Numbered from the stretch's first letter, positions 33,730 through 47,159 are shown. The stretch: 64,000 bases of DNA from Gordionus sp. m RMFG-2023 (GCF_954871325.1 NC_088775.1:77229561-77293560); one strand, 5' to 3'. Notes: generated from the letters alone by a model not told the origin. A program made the numbers and translations.

Positions 33730-35344
33730 CTTGATTTAAAATAGAGATTCAGTATTTATTTATAAATGATTAAAAAAATCAATTTTATAATAAATAATGC
33801 CAAGGTTGAGTCTTCCCAGGGCGGAAGAGTAGGGAAATTAAATATTTGCTTCCCAAACCAAAAATCTACAAAGATTTTTCATCAAATTAAGCCCAAATAA
33901 TTTTAATAAAGCCTAAGATATTTTTCATCTTATGATTATATATTGAAAATATGGCCATAAACACAAAATATAAATACTATCTGATGTAGTGTTGTTAATT
34001 GGTTGGTTGTGTAGAGACCAGACCCGGTGTTTGGGTCGAAAATATCGACTAAACCAGTTCTGAGCACGAACCCCGAGCACAGACCCGTCAGTATTTATTT
34101 ATAAATGATTAAAAAAATCAATTTTATAATAAATAATGCCAAGGTTGAGTCTTCCCAGGGCGGAAGAGTAGAGAAATTAAATATTTGCTTCCCAAACCAA
34201 AAATCTACAAAGATTTTTCATCAAATTAAGCCCAAATAATTTTAATAAAGCCTAAGATATTTTTCATCTTATGATTATATATTGAAAATATGGCCATAAA
34301 CACAAAATATAAATACTATCTGAATGCCTCTTGCTTAATTTTAGCTTAAGATATTTATATTCAATCAAATTTTCCCAGCCTTAAGTTGCATTAGGATGAA
34401 ATCCATAGTGATTAGGAATCCCTTAATTTCAAATTATTTACTGAAGTCGCCATTTAAAATTATTTTCCCGGTTAGAGTTACATGTTGTATTTCAGACAAT
34501 TTTTTAATTTATATGAAAACTGCAAGATTAATAGTAATTAAAAGGAATTCAAATGTTCACGATAAAATTTGAGGTGGAACCTACACATGTTAGAATATAC
34601 TTCCGGTCAAATTAGGTTCCCTTAGATTTGAAAAATGGCCCTCAGTAAATAATTTAAAAATGAAAAATCCCGAATCCTTATGGATAACAACAATATAGGA
34701 TTATATTTCTTTAATTATCCTTGAGTAAGTTAGACTAGTTTAAGATAAATTCCAATTTATTAATATAATACCTGTTTAATTGTCTGGCTTTCCACGCATC
34801 GCTTTATAGCTATTTTCATGCGAGAGTTAATAGATTTCATGTCTATTCCCAATTCATAATTCTGAAGAATATATTTAACTATGGCTTGCTTAGAAATCGA
34901 GGCTCCACCTTTTTCCAAGAGATCACTAACAGCTTGTAGAATCATTGTGTTGTATGGTGGATGATAAGTAGTGCTATCTTTTTTAATCGCTTTAGTTTTT
35001 ATCGCAACTCTTTTTCTATTCAAATTTTTTTTGGATTTGGTTGCACTAGAATGAGTTATTTTATTACCATTAGTATTACCCACATTAAATGTAACTTCAT
35101 TATTATCAACGCTATCATCGTTATGTTTAGCTTTAGTACTAGGCTTCTTAGATTTTAAATTGGAACTCAGTCTATTCACATTAGGTTTCTTTCTGCTTCC
35201 ACCATGAATAAATTTACTCTTATTTTTCTTATCATTGACACTTTTCAACGTTTTGGATTTATTATCGGCGCAAGTTGGTGAATTGGAGGCATTTGCATGG
35301 GAATTGTTAGTTTCTCCATTGATAGCATTCGTTTCAATAGCCAT
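33469..35344 (-). CDS. Linker histone H1, two exons, long N-terminal tail
   Basis: Binds the nucleosome dyad and linker DNA and compacts chromatin. Exons 34772-35344 and 33469-33729 join in phase 0 to give 277 residues. The start is the first ATG (MAIETNAING), preceded in frame by a stop. Residues 1 to about 130 form a disordered Lys/Asn/Ser-rich tail. About 131-205 is the winged-helix globular domain: HPPYNTMILQAVSDLL, SISKQAIVKYILQNY, SRMKIAIKRCVES and, across the intron, GSGATGSFRL, matching the conserved GxGAxGSFxL ending. A basic C-terminal tail (SSPKKVVKKPKKLSPSKPIP) follows. The N-terminal tail is much longer than the usual 20-40 residues and the C-terminal tail rather short. The intron and the AATAAA signal suggest a replication-independent H1 variant. 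Confidence 0.92.
33750..33984. repeat. 235-bp direct duplication in H1 intron, copy 1
   Basis: Matches 34089-34323 with a single difference that I can see (AGTAGGG versus AGTAGAG). The copies are separated by a 104-bp G+C-richer spacer (33985-34088). The near identity means a very recent duplication, or a collapsed LTR-like structure. Confidence 0.92.
34089..34323. repeat. 235-bp direct duplication in H1 intron, copy 2
   Basis: Second copy; begins CAGTATTTATTTATAAATGA and ends ATACTATCTGA like the first. Confidence 0.92.
34772..35344 (-). CDS. H1 exon 1: N-terminal tail and most of the globular domain
   Basis: Ends KQ at ATTAAACAG|GTATTA in phase 0. The antisense strand is open in part (34961-35158) but is a shadow. 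Confidence 0.92.
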
Positions 35345-38300
35345 ATTCAGTAGAGCCAATCCTTATAATTGTAGCTGAAGTAAAAAATAAAATACCACTT
35401 TGCGTTCTTATTTTTAAAGTTTACTAGATTAATTTTAATAAAATAATTTATAAATAATCAAAAATAACTTTATTTCACAATAAAATTTTTAATAATTTTA
35501 AAATATTTATACATTTAGTACCAATTTATACACAACTTCGAACCTTTCCGAAACCCCTTTAAATTTTTAATATAATTTTTAAAAAAAAAATTTGAGAATT
35601 TTTTTTTGTATTTATTTAACAAAGGCCTGGCCAAATTTTGTGTTAGTTAAATCTGCTTTAATCGATAGTATGACCAATTTAAAAGTCAATTTTCTTAATT
35701 TTTTTTGTAACAGTATCAAGAAAAAATAACCATACATCCTTCCAGAAAGAAAATTCAACGCTAAATATGATTTTAAGAGCATTTTTAGGCCTCTAAATCT
35801 ATATCATTTTTAAGTGTTTTGACTAAAATTTCAAGAAATATGCTTTAATACGATAGAAATAGCTAACTTAGAGGCTATAAAACGTTAAAGATATGTTTTA
35901 CAATATGCTTACTGCCATCAACTACTATTATAAAATTTTAAAAAACGATTTTGAACTCAGAAACCCCTATTTAATGTGACCAAATAAAAACAAAATTAGA
36001 AGTAAAGATTTATAGTAATTTGAGTAAAACTCTTACAAATAGAAATTTTAATTAGAAGCTTGAATACCTATTTTTCTGCCACCACTAGATTTGACTTCAG
36101 AATTAAATTTTTTTTAGATTAGAATCATATTGTTTATATTAGGATACTTAATCGAATTAGGCCTCTAATATCTACTTTCCCTTCTATTAGAAGTGGTTCC
36201 TATAACCGGGGAGTCTGAAGCCAATACCTCAGTAAATTCTATCATGATAAACACTTGAGGCATTTGCCACAAGTGGGTGTTAAAAATTTTTCTATAATTT
36301 GAATTATTTTCGATATCTATATTGTAATTGGTAAAGATTAGTATTTTATTTTTTTAAAAATTCTTAATATTTAATTGCTTCATTGAAGCAGAGGTATTAT
36401 TTTGTGAGAAGACTCATTGCCTTAAGGACGATATGGGGTATACTGTCTCTTAGGTTTCACTTGGTAACACTGGTATCGAGGCTAATAGGATGTTTCATAT
36501 TTTTAAACTGAGTGTATATAATTAAGTATTGCATTTAAATAATATATTTTAAACTGTCCCTACCTAGTTCTATAGAACCTTGTTAAAGAGTACTATTATT
36601 AGTCAAATATTCCATACCAATTAAGAAATTTAATTAGTGAAAAAGTCAGATATACTGTTAAAAGAATAGAGTAATTTATCCAGACATGCATTATATTAAA
36701 AAAACGATAAAATTGTAAACACTATTAGACTTTCTCCGTGGTTCGTGAGATATGATGGATGTAGATTGCTATACTCTCGGAAATAACTAGACCCTTTCGA
36801 AGTAATATTATGATGGGTTAGAAAAAAATGGTGAAAGGGAGAGAAATTTCAGGATATTAAAGATTTGCCTTTTATTCTTTATTATAAAACTATATTCAAT
36901 TGAAATCGTGTTTTTTTAAATCAATGTTCAATATTAATGGAGGGCTGACGCCTAAGCCAGAGCTATGTATTTTTCTTTAATTTCTTTATTCAATATACGT
37001 ATGCGTATATAGCACTGTAATAAATTTATCATTGTCATTCTCTTTCTACAAATATTTCTGAATTATATTAAATTCAACTAACATCATAATAATGTATCAT
37101 TGCAGATTTTGTAATAGGGCTCTGCGTTAAACCTAACAATCGTATCCTAAAAACAGATTTTTTTGCCAATCGAGTCAGCCGGATTATTTATGCGCGAGTC
37201 TGTTTGGCGCAATTTTGAATGGGAAGGACTTCCTTCTAAGGCCTTTAACTAATGAGCTGAGAAAGCTTCCAATTAAAATTCATTAATTATAATAAAATAT
37301 ATTTAAATAATATCGTTGAGTTGGGTCATAGACGTATCCAGGATTTTTCTAAGTGAGGAAGGGGAAGCACTTTTAGTTTAGGTTACCCCTATAAATTTTA
37401 TTGGAGGTCTAGGTTCACTTTTTGTAGGCCTTTGGCCATATTATATTTTTATAAAAATAATTTTGCGTTTCTTATTTATAAAAAGGCTTTTCTTCGAAAA
37501 CTTTTGAATTATGACCATTATTTTTAAATGTTATTAACTTCTAATTTTTCTTTAAAATTCTTCACTCTAGTGATATATTGTATTAATTTTTGAGAGAGAA
37601 GGTTGTGGGGGGGGGGGGGGGGGGTTAAGCTTATAATATATTTATGAGAGCAGGCAAATTTGCGAACACCTTGGTTACACAGCAGCGAAGGTTACCCAAA
37701 AATGGTATTATAAACTTTCAAATATTAAAATAATGTTTATACTAGAGTTCTGCCAGCACAGACCTATTTCAGTCAAAATACTGGTCCACCTGTCCTGGAT
37801 TCAAATAAATATAGCTTAGTGTACAAAAATGATGGATATTAAACGTTATTTGAAAATTGAAGGACACTTTACTATTTTTTTCAAGTTTGTATAAAGATCC
37901 AAAAGGTCGTAGCCTATTTTTATAAACTAGAGTATTTAATTAGCTTAAGCTATGCGAAGTAGCGTTGTTTTTCACAAGGAATATACTTAATTTTTAATAA
38001 TCCAAAAAAGGATTTGGTACTATGGTAAAATTTATTTCAGGTGATTGACCTATGATCATAATTATTGTAGCTTCTAAATAAGCTGAACTTTCAATGTGAT
38101 ATGCCTACATGTCTGACAAAATTATTTGAGATTGTTGAATGTATTAGGATTATTACTTTGAGATACGGAATTTTCTTCAACATATGCAATTTTCAAATCT
38201 GTTTTGGCAGATACAGACTTATACTAATTAATTGTTTTCAAAATATGGTTATATCTCGAGTTGCTTTAAAGCAAAACAAACTGCTGAAAATAAAAAATCT

Positions 38301-38690
38301 TCAAAGATTTTTGATCTTCTGAAGATAAAAAAATGAAGATTTTTTCAGAATCAAGTAAGAGTTTTGATCAAATTTTGCCCAAAATTTTAAATTTTTAAAA
38401 AGTGATCTTAAAAAAGATATTCAATTTTGATGATCCTCAAAGATTTTTCCTCAAAGCTTTAAACGAAAAATCTTCAAATTCTTATTTAAGATTTTTACTA
38501 AACTTTGATTTATAGATAGCCTACAAATATTCCATTATGCCTTAAAGAATTCACGAATGAAATTTGGTGCATTAAAATTAATCTCTTAATAGGATAATTT
38601 TATCAATATATGATCAACATTCGATAACATTTTCAATTTACAATATTTGATTTTTAGGTGCTAAATAGAGTGAAATTCTAAATTTTACCC
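35345..38690. other. Intergenic, no gene recognised; eroded element end at 37326
   Basis: Upstream of the H1 gene. CATAGACGTATCCAGGATTTTTC near 37327 is a diverged match to the left end of the hAT at 42734. A run of more than 15 G lies near 37606. Repeated TCTTCAAAGATTTTT-like words lie at 38290-38480. No promoter motif for H1 could be fixed. Confidence 0.4.
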
Positions 38691-39048
38691 TTTGTGGTAT
38701 GACTAAATATTTCATTGCTATACTGCATTGCTAAAAAGCAATTAATAATGATCAATCAAAATTTGATTATATACTTTTTTAAAATAATTTTCAGAAAGTT
38801 TTTTAATATATACTTAGATTAAATATCAAATAATATATAAAAATATATTTACTAGCTTATTACAACCCAAATTTTATTTTTCAATTTTAAAATCTAACAA
38901 ATTAGAAATTTTATTCATTGAATTATTAAGGAATAATTGTCCTTATTTTAGGGCGTTACGAATGATTATTAGTTAGCGCTTTTTTTAATATTTGGATGTA
39001 AATACATGTGGAAAACCTAAAAATTAAAAATGTTTTGACATTTAGAGT

Positions 39049-40312
39049 AGACCTGTGCGCCAACAAAATATTGGCGGCCGGCGCAATTTTTAAAAAATCT
39101 AATAAACCCGGCGGCGCTCCGATTTTTAGCCGCCGTCAATAAAATCGGCGTAAATCGGCGCATATATAAATTTTTATAAGATAAATTTTTTTAATTGCTT
39201 ATTAATTTTAAAAAAAACAAATAAATATACACTATTCTACAGATATCTCGGCATATTTTTTAATATTCATTTAATAAAAAACTTATTATATCCAAAATCG
39301 ATTTCGTAATTTAATTATCATGTATAAAAATTATTTTATTAAAATTTTTGGGACATTATGATGATCTCCTTGAATTTAACGTCAATCCAGCGGTAGAGAA
39401 AACTCTTTCACTAGATGTGCTAGTCGCCGGAATGCAAAGAAAATTTTTTGGCGAGCCTGGAAAGATTGGGAAGTTCACTCTTCTTTTCTCTCCAAAAATT
39501 TAGAACGTCCATATTTTGTGAATGTCGTTTTCCAAGAAAACTGTGGCATTCTTGCTCTAAGTCACCTAACATAGAATCATAATATATTTGTTGAATGTTT
39601 ATTTGCCAATTTTGTCAAACAACTTGAATTTAATAATTCATCTTCATTCTCATTAGCTATATTTACTACCTGATTATCATCATTCTCTATAAGTTTAAGA
39701 TGTTTTATTATAAATTCTGAACCTGAGCAATTTTGCTCTATTAAATACTTTGACACAATTGTCAATTTTTAAAAATACCTAGATAATTTTAAATAAAAAA
39801 TAAAAGAATATACTTATATAATATTACTTGCAAATTACAAACCAAAAATCGTAACGCAAGTTTTTTTAGCATATTTTCCTTAAGTGAAATAATTTCAGAA
39901 CTATCACTATCATTTACTATTAAATGTGTTTCAATTTCACTTCTAAAAAGTAACGCCAAGTTTAAAGTAGGCCCTTTTAGTACTGAAAGAAATTCGACAG
40001 TTTCTTTGAATTTTAAAAGAAATGCGAGTAGTTCTTCTACCAGATCAGATTCATAATTTGATAATTTGAGAAAGTGCTTCCCAATTCTTTTCAAAACATT
40101 ATTAATTAAATTCTTATTTAATCCAGATATGCTTTCTAGCATAATTAATATACTATGCCACGTGTTGGGATATTTAATTTTAAGGTTTTCATATGCGTGG
40201 AATTATTGTTACTATTATCATTGGAATTGCCAATTTGAAACCATCATGATTGACATTAAAAAATTACAAGAGTGGTGTTGACCAATTATTAGAAGGCCTA
40301 GCGCACAGGTCT
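39049..40312 (-). mobile_element. hAT element inserted in the left arm (hAT-2)
   Basis: Inverted ends TAGACCTGTGCGC and GCGCACAGGTCTA; flanks ATTTAGAG and ATTATGAG match at 6 of 8 bases, as an eroded hAT duplication would. It contains G+C-rich GGCGGC tracts next to the left end and a decayed minus-strand transposase. Confidence 0.8.
39340..40142 (-). pseudogene. hAT transposase remnant of hAT-2
   Basis: Minus-strand frames include ELLAFLLKFKETVEFLSVLK (the region before the C-terminal domain), then NFWREKKSELPNLSRLAKKF, CIPATSTSSERVFSTAGLTL and NSRRSS, the hAT dimerisation signature. The N-terminal half is missing or unrecognisable, and stops separate the pieces. Confidence 0.85.
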
Positions 40313-40378
40313 AATTATGAGTAAGATTAGAATCGAAAAATAATAGAAAACTTATAAGGTATATATATTGCTGGCGTT

Positions 40379-41766
40379 TAGGGATATGAACCCAGAGTCG
40401 GACCAGGATCCTGAACCATCGAAATTGGCTGTACCCGAACCCGGACCCTTTTTAAAAATAGAGGGTCCAAGGATTCCAGGGGTTATAAAATTTTTTCGTG
40501 GAATCATTTTTTTTATCTTCGCGTTTTTCTTTCAATTTTCTTCCTGGACTTCCATTTTATTTAGAGATTGATATCATAAATTATTTTCTAGTGTAGGTAA
40601 TAACATTTTATTATGTAAATTTATTAATATGCTATATTATTGAAATACTATGATTATTTTGAAAGTGAATTATTTTGTAATGCAAGTAATAATATTAATT
40701 TTTTTTTTTTACATTAAAATAATATATTTTTATTCAATATAGTTTTCTCACATCAAATATAAAATAAAATAAAACAATATTATATAAAAACGGAGGTGGG
40801 ACTACAAGTTCCCAAAAAACATGCGTAATTATATTTTAAAATTGTGATTTGAAGGTTTTGTTTTAAAAAATAAAATTCTTTAGGTTCAAATGTAAGGGCT
40901 CTTGTCTTATCCCCTATATTTTTTAAAAACTTTAAAGTAATTTTAAAATATAATATTAATTTAGAATGATTGGTGCCAAATAAAGGACCTTACTGTATTA
41001 ATTCCTTTAAAAATAACTACATTAAGATTACAATCAGAACAATTGTGTTTATCTGATTTTTATGGCTTATGGATTAGATGCTGATTAGTTTTAGAAAGTT
41101 TACTATTCCTTTTTCATACGAAATATGATCACATGAAAATTCTAGAACAACAATATTTGAAAAATAGTGTTGTATATGCTTCTATATATTTAGACCCTCG
41201 ATATTAAGTTTTATTGAGTATTGAGCAAAAGCAGATAATTAAAGACCATCTAAGAATTTATGGCACACGCAAAACTCCATTATTTACAACTTAATGGAGG
41301 CTACGACAATATATATTTGTTGTAGTGATAATAATGATAATGATAGCAACATTGACTTGAAATTTTACTTTAGATGGAGAAAAAAAATCAAATTATTATC
41401 AGATAGTAAGGAGGATAAAAAATGCCTATTACATCTTTAAAAGAAAAGTTCTCAGAAGTTAAGAGAATCGTCATGGCTCTACCGGCGACATAATATAAAG
41501 ATAACTATCTATTTTAGGTCAGCGTAGAACGTGGATTTTCATCTTTTAAATATAATATTTTAGAAGATATTATGATTGTGTGATTGAATAAAACATTTCA
41601 AATATAAATTATTTCATTTTTAAATTTTTATTTGTAAATTATGTAGGTGTCTATATTGAAGTATAGTAATAAATTAATGAAAAAAGTCTTATTTTGAGTC
41701 ATTTTTTTAATGTTCCCTGAGTCCGGATCCTGGACCCTTTTTTTTGTTGAAGGGTTCACATCCCTG
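40379..41766 (+). mobile_element. hAT element inserted in the left arm (hAT-4)
   Basis: Ends TAGGGATATGAACCC and GGGTTCACATCCCTG, with flanking duplications CTGGCGTT and CTGGCTTT (7 of 8). A broken plus-strand transposase end reads MALPAT and VSVERGFSSFKYNILED at about 41474-41575. The host inverted arm resumes exactly at the duplication, confirming the borders. Confidence 0.85.
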
Positions 41767-41799
41767 CTGGCTTTATCAAAATCTCTTCATATTTGTTTC

Positions 41800-42480
41800 C
41801 AATGCTTATAATTACATGTATAACATTATCCTAAAAAGAATTTATAAAATATTTTGATTTGACCGATTACCGAACTCAAAACCGACCACTTACTAAATAT
41901 TCGATTGACCGAATTTGCTCGTAGTATAAATTGAAAAATGTTCATTTTTGTTTAATATCTTCATAAATATGTGCAATACATCATCCCAAAACATATATAA
42001 CCGATTTGAAACTGACCCAATGACTAAATACTGCATTGTTGGCGTTTGATAAAATCTTTACTTTTGCTTTATATGTGTACATTTACGTGTTAAGCTTTAT
42101 TCCATAAATTATTTTATAAATATTGTGATTATAAATATTGTGATTTGACCGATTGCCGAGGCTCAAAACACTCACTAAATATTCGATTTACCAATTTGCT
42201 AGTAATATCAATTGAAAAGTGTTCATTTTTGTTTTATATATCTATAAATACGTATACATTATCCCAAAAAATATTTTAAAAATATCTTGATTTAACCGAT
42301 AACTGTATCGTAACCGACCGAATGAGTAAATACTGCTTGGCGTTATTCATGAAAAAATCTTTATTTTTGGTTCGTGATATTTACGTTTTAAGCATTATTC
42401 CAAATTTATTTTAAAAAATATTGTGATTTGACCAATTGCCGAGCTCAAAACCGACCACTTTCTTGTTACGACTCGGTTAT
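41800..42480. repeat. Tandem ~290-bp repeats at the centre of the long-inverted-repeat element
   Basis: Three diverged units carry ATTGTGATTTGACCGATT, GCTCAAAACCGACCACT and AATTGAAAAATGTTCATTTT (near 41860, 42140 and 42425). The last runs into the inverted copy that begins the right arm. Confidence 0.75.
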
Positions 42481-43323
42481 CGGTCAAATCACGATATTTA
42501 ATAAGGATAATGTTATACACGTAAATATAAGCATTGGAAACAAAAATGAAGAGATATGATCAATAATGCCAGCAATATGTGCCTTACAAGTTTTCTATTA
42601 TTTTTCGATTTTAAACCTACTCATTAATTAATTGTCAAAGATATTATAATTTTTTAATTTTTAGGTTTTCCACATGTATTTGCACCCAAATATAAGAAAG
42701 TACTAGCCAATAATCATTCGGGTTTCCTAAGATCAATGGCGTAGCCAGGATTGATCCATGGGGGGTGGGGGGTTTAAATTTTTTTGGGAGGGGGCTTCGT
42801 TCCCAAACTCCATTTTAAAAATTTGCCAATATTTTGTGCTTTATTAGTGTTTAACATAGTAGCCAGCTTAAATGAAAAAAATATTAGTAACAAAATTTTA
42901 GCCAAATTTATGATTAATAAGCGACTGAAAGCATTATTCTGAAAATTTTATCAATGTTTGGTCAATTCTAAATTAATTCAATCCATTCGGTGTAGAAATA
43001 AGAAGAAAATTGTCCCCCAAACTACCCATTTTTTATGATAACTCAATATATCTTACAGTTAAAAATAATTATTTTAATTAAACTTTGCAGAGAATTTCAT
43101 TATAGATTTTATTTATTATTAAAATACTTTAGCATAAACAACCCTTTATTTAACTACGTATTTATTTTAATGATAATATATAATATAATAAATTTCAAAA
43201 TGTAGAAATTATATACAGATTACATTAAAAATTTATTGTAAATAACTATATTTTAAAAAAATCTAATTTAACGATTATAATTAATACAAATGAATATATT
43301 AACAAAACATAAATAATTCTTAT

Positions 43324-43684
43324 TAGAGATCTGCAAAAGTAGAAAATGGGGATCGGGCTGGGTCGTGCCCATTATTTTTTAAAATAATTCTAGCCGGGTT
43401 GGGTCGGGCCTTGGAAATTTTTTAAAATATATCTAAATAAATTAATTTTATGTTAAATTTTTTATGTAAAATAAAAATATTTGATTTTTTTATAAAAACT
43501 AGACGCCATATACATATATCTTTTATTTTGAGTAATTATAAAAATGAATTTCTATATTTAAATTTAATTCGGGTCGGGCCAACAAAACTTTTTAAAAAAA
43601 AATTTCAGGTTGGGCCGGCAAAACTTTTTAAAATGATTTCGAGCCGGGCCGGACTTGAAATATTAGGCTCGATGCAGATCAATA
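43324..43684. mobile_element. hAT MITE with G+C-rich core, copy B
   Basis: Same ends (TAGAGATCTGCA, TGCAGATC) and same GGGTCGGGCC tracts as copy A at 14695. Flanks ATTCTTAT and ATCTTATT are alike but not identical, so this is an older insertion than copy A. Confidence 0.85.
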
Positions 43685-43899
43685 ATCTTATTGCAAATGC
43701 AATATTTTTATTAAAAATAGTATAAAGATAAATATTATGACTAAGAATTCATTATAATTACGTTTTGAATATAAAAATTTCATGACTAAAAACATATTAT
43801 AATCATATAGCAATTTTATGATTTGAATTTATAAAGAGAGGTTTACTTTTTTCTGAGACTTGGTCAATTCATCTAGAATCAAATTTTTATCTAGAATAA

Positions 43900-44200
43900 T
43901 CTCCTTATAAATACTTAATATTGCGAATCCATTTAAATGGCTTTCACCGGTGCTATTTCTTAAATAGATTTTTAACCTTTTCAAAGTTGAAAAACCTTTC
44001 ATTAATGCAGGTGCTAATCGGTAAGGTAGCTAAAATAAAAAGCAATGTTTTGATATTAGGCAGGGAATCTAAAGTGCAATTACAAATAGAAAGAGCATGC
44101 AAAGCATTGATCTCAAAGAATACTCCATTCTGTCTAGATTTTTATATAAAAATTCGACATCACAAATTAACTATCATACGATCCTGATAATTCATCAGAA
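43900..44200 (-). pseudogene. hAT transposase C-terminal remnant of hAT-3
   Basis: The minus strand reads ATLPISTCINERFFNFEKVK and NLFKK before a stop, the hAT dimerisation region. It is close to ILATLPISTQLIREN of hAT-1, so the two belong to one group. Confidence 0.75.
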
Positions 44201-44753
44201 TAAAACACTGAGATTTTCTTAATATCCTTTCTCGTTTCAAGTGTATTCATCAGACTCAACTGGCAAAAGAAAATAAAAGCTGTTTAAAATAAAATTGTGA
44301 CTAATAAATCTTTAATTGAAATAAAAATGTATCAATAAGGGAAATAAAAATATTTATTTTATAAAATCCTCAATCGTAGATGCATCAATATTTAAGCGAT
44401 TGGACTTTCTAGAAACTACTCTAGGTTTAAAATTTTTAATCCCAAACATATTAGCAATCACCTGCACTTTCTCATTATATTTACCAAATTAAATGATTTT
44501 TCTATTATTTAAATATTATAAAAAATTAATTAAAATTTTTAAAACTATCTAATTAGTTTAACAATATAAATTTTCTTATTAAATTTATAAATATCTAATT
44601 TAACTTTGCCAGAAAAAATTTACAATATATTTTTATTGTTATTAATATTTTACATATAATTTTTTATATGTAATTTTAAACCATGTTATCATTTAAAATT
44701 GAAAATTCTTATTTGTTTTTTTGGTAACAGATTAAATCATGGGGAAATTTTCG

Positions 44754-45581
44754 GGGAAATTTTCATATATTATTTTTTTTTATTTATTTTTTTTTAATAT
44801 TTTTTTTTATTTATTTTTTTTAAAATATATTTTTTTATTTATTATTTTTTTTAAATTTAAAAAAAATCTTAAGTATATTTAAGAATTTAGAAAAAAAGAG
44901 TATATTTAAGAATTTAGAAAAAAAGAGTACATTTAAGAATTTAGAAAAAAAGAGTATATTTAAGAATTTAGAAAAAAAGAGTATATTTAAGAATTTAGAT
45001 TTAGAAAAAAAGAGTATATTTAAGAATTTAGAAAAAAAGAGTATATTTAAGAATTTAGATTTAGAAAAAAAGAGTATATTTAAGAATTTAGAAAAAAAAG
45101 TATATTTAAGAATTTAGAAAAACCGAGTATATTTAAGAATTTAATAAAAATAGGTATACTAAATAATTAATCAATTTATTTGAATAAACATAACATATAT
45201 ACAATGATAATATAGATATATATATTTTTAAGGAAAAACAAAAATAGTTCTATATAAATTTATATCATTTAAAAATTTAATTAATTTATTTATATTAGAC
45301 ATATTTTTAATATTACGGAAATAAGAATATTCACATAAATATAAATGAGAAAAAGATTTTTTTCCATTTCTTGGGATGCTTGCCTTAAGATCCCTCCATA
45401 AACGTTCAATACTCCACACGATATTTATTTATCAAAAAAAAATCTAAAAATACGCCAAATTCAAAAATTTCTACCAAAATTCACACAATCTAAAAAAAAT
45501 AAATAAAAAATTTTAAAAAAAATAAGTAAAAAAAAAATATTAAAAAAAAAATAAAAAAAAAATAATATATGAAAATTTCCC
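44754..45581 (-). mobile_element. Merlin/IS1595-like DNA transposon remnant
   Basis: Ends GGGAAATTTTCATATATT and AATATATGAAAATTTCCC are inverted. The minus strand at 45228-45419 reads SIERLWRDLKASIPRNGKKS and LYLCEYSYFRNI, resembling the end of ISXO2/Merlin-type transposases (ERxWRxLRxxIPRxG, then YLxEFxxRR). Most of the gene is replaced by low-complexity DNA and a tandem repeat. Target duplication not visible. Confidence 0.6.
44870..45150. repeat. ~25-bp tandem repeat
   Basis: About ten units of the type AGAGTATATTTAAGAATTTAG with A-runs between; some are joined in pairs with a 6-bp insertion. Confidence 0.9.
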
Positions 45582-46299
45582 TGTTAGCGTCAATGTGTTA
45601 TTTTCGAGGCAATGTGTTACGGTGGTAGGCAGGGTGAGTTAGTTATTTTATTTAGGCAATGTATTTTATTTTATAAATTAATAAATTTATTATTTATTTG
45701 TGAGATTAATTTATTATTTAATTGATATTAATTTAATATTTCTTTGAGATGAATTTATTATTTATAAATTTATTATTTTTGTAATTTAAAGATTTTATTA
45801 GATATATTTTTAAGTAATATTTTTAAGATTGTCAATGTTTTTTATTTTGAGATTTATATAAATATTTATATATATTAATTTTTTACGTTCTTTTTTGGTA
45901 CATCTTTTCATCGTAAATATTTTTAAAAATTAATTTTTTACGTACTTTTTTCTGGTACATCTTTTGATGGTAAATATTTTTGAATATATTTTTATTAAAG
46001 GATTTTTAATATATATTTGAATAATTTTTTTTAATTTGTTATATTATTATTTTTAATATTTTTGATTGATAATTGTTTTAAAAATAAATTTTTTAAATGA
46101 TTTTTTATATATAAATTTTTTAAGTACTTTTTATCTGATACATCTTTGATCGTAAATATTAATATTTTAATTTTTTACGTACTTTTTTTCTGGTACATCT
46201 TTTTGATCATAAATATTTTTGATCATAAATATTTTTGATCATAAATATTTTTGAATATATAGTTTTTTTTAAAGGATTTTTAAAATAGTACTTTTTTTC

Positions 46300-47150
46300 T
46301 GTTTAGGTAAAAATATGTTTTGTAAACATGTTATATTAAAATTTCAGTTAAGATGTACCATAGAAAAGTGACAATTGTCATAATCGTTATTTTTGAAATT
46401 TTTTGAGTTTTTTTAAAGTAAATAGGTAAAAATATATATTGTAAACAAGATAAATTAAAATTTCAGTGAAGATGTACCATAGAAAAGTGACAATTGTCAT
46501 AATCGTTATTTTTGAACTTTTCTGAATTTTTTCAAAATAAATAGCTAAAAATATATATTGAACAAGTTAAATTAAAATTTCAGTGAAGATGTAACATAGA
46601 AAAGTGACAATTTTCCAAATCTTTATTTTTAACTGTTTTGAAGTAAATAGGTAAAAATATATATTAAAACCAAGATAAATTAAAATTTCAGTACCATAGA
46701 AAAGTGACAATTGTCATAATCGTTATTTTTGAACTTTTCTGAATTTTTTCAAAATAAATAGCTAAAAATATATATTGAACAAGTTAAATTAAAATTTCAG
46801 TGAAGATGTAACATAGAAAAGTGACAATTGTCCAAATCTTTATTTTTAACTGTTTTGAAGTAAATAGGTAAAAATATATATTGTAACCAAGATAAATTAA
46901 AATTTCAGTACCATAGAAAAGTGACAATTGTCATAATCGTTATTTTTGAACTTTTTTGAAGTAAATAGGTAAAAATATATATTGTAACCAAGATAAATTA
47001 AAATTTCAGTACCATAGAAAAGTGACAATTGTCATAATCGTTATATTTGAACTTTTTTGAATTTATTTAAAATAAATAGCTAAAAATATATATTGTAAAC
47101 AAGTTAAATTAAAATTGAAAATGTACCATAGAAAAGTGACAATTGTCATA
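46300..47150 (+). repeat. Left array of the ~115-bp TGACAATTGTCA unit
   Basis: Eight units, six with the perfect 12-bp palindrome TGACAATTGTCA and two with altered forms (near 46601 and 46822). Conserved surroundings: ACCATAGAAAAGTGACAATT and TAATCGTTATTTTTGAA. Confidence 0.9.
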
Positions 47151-47159
47151 TAGTTATAA

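Noticed and set aside
36705-36835. Minus-strand stretch with coding-like composition
   Set aside because: All frames are stopped within about 20 codons; no family recognised.
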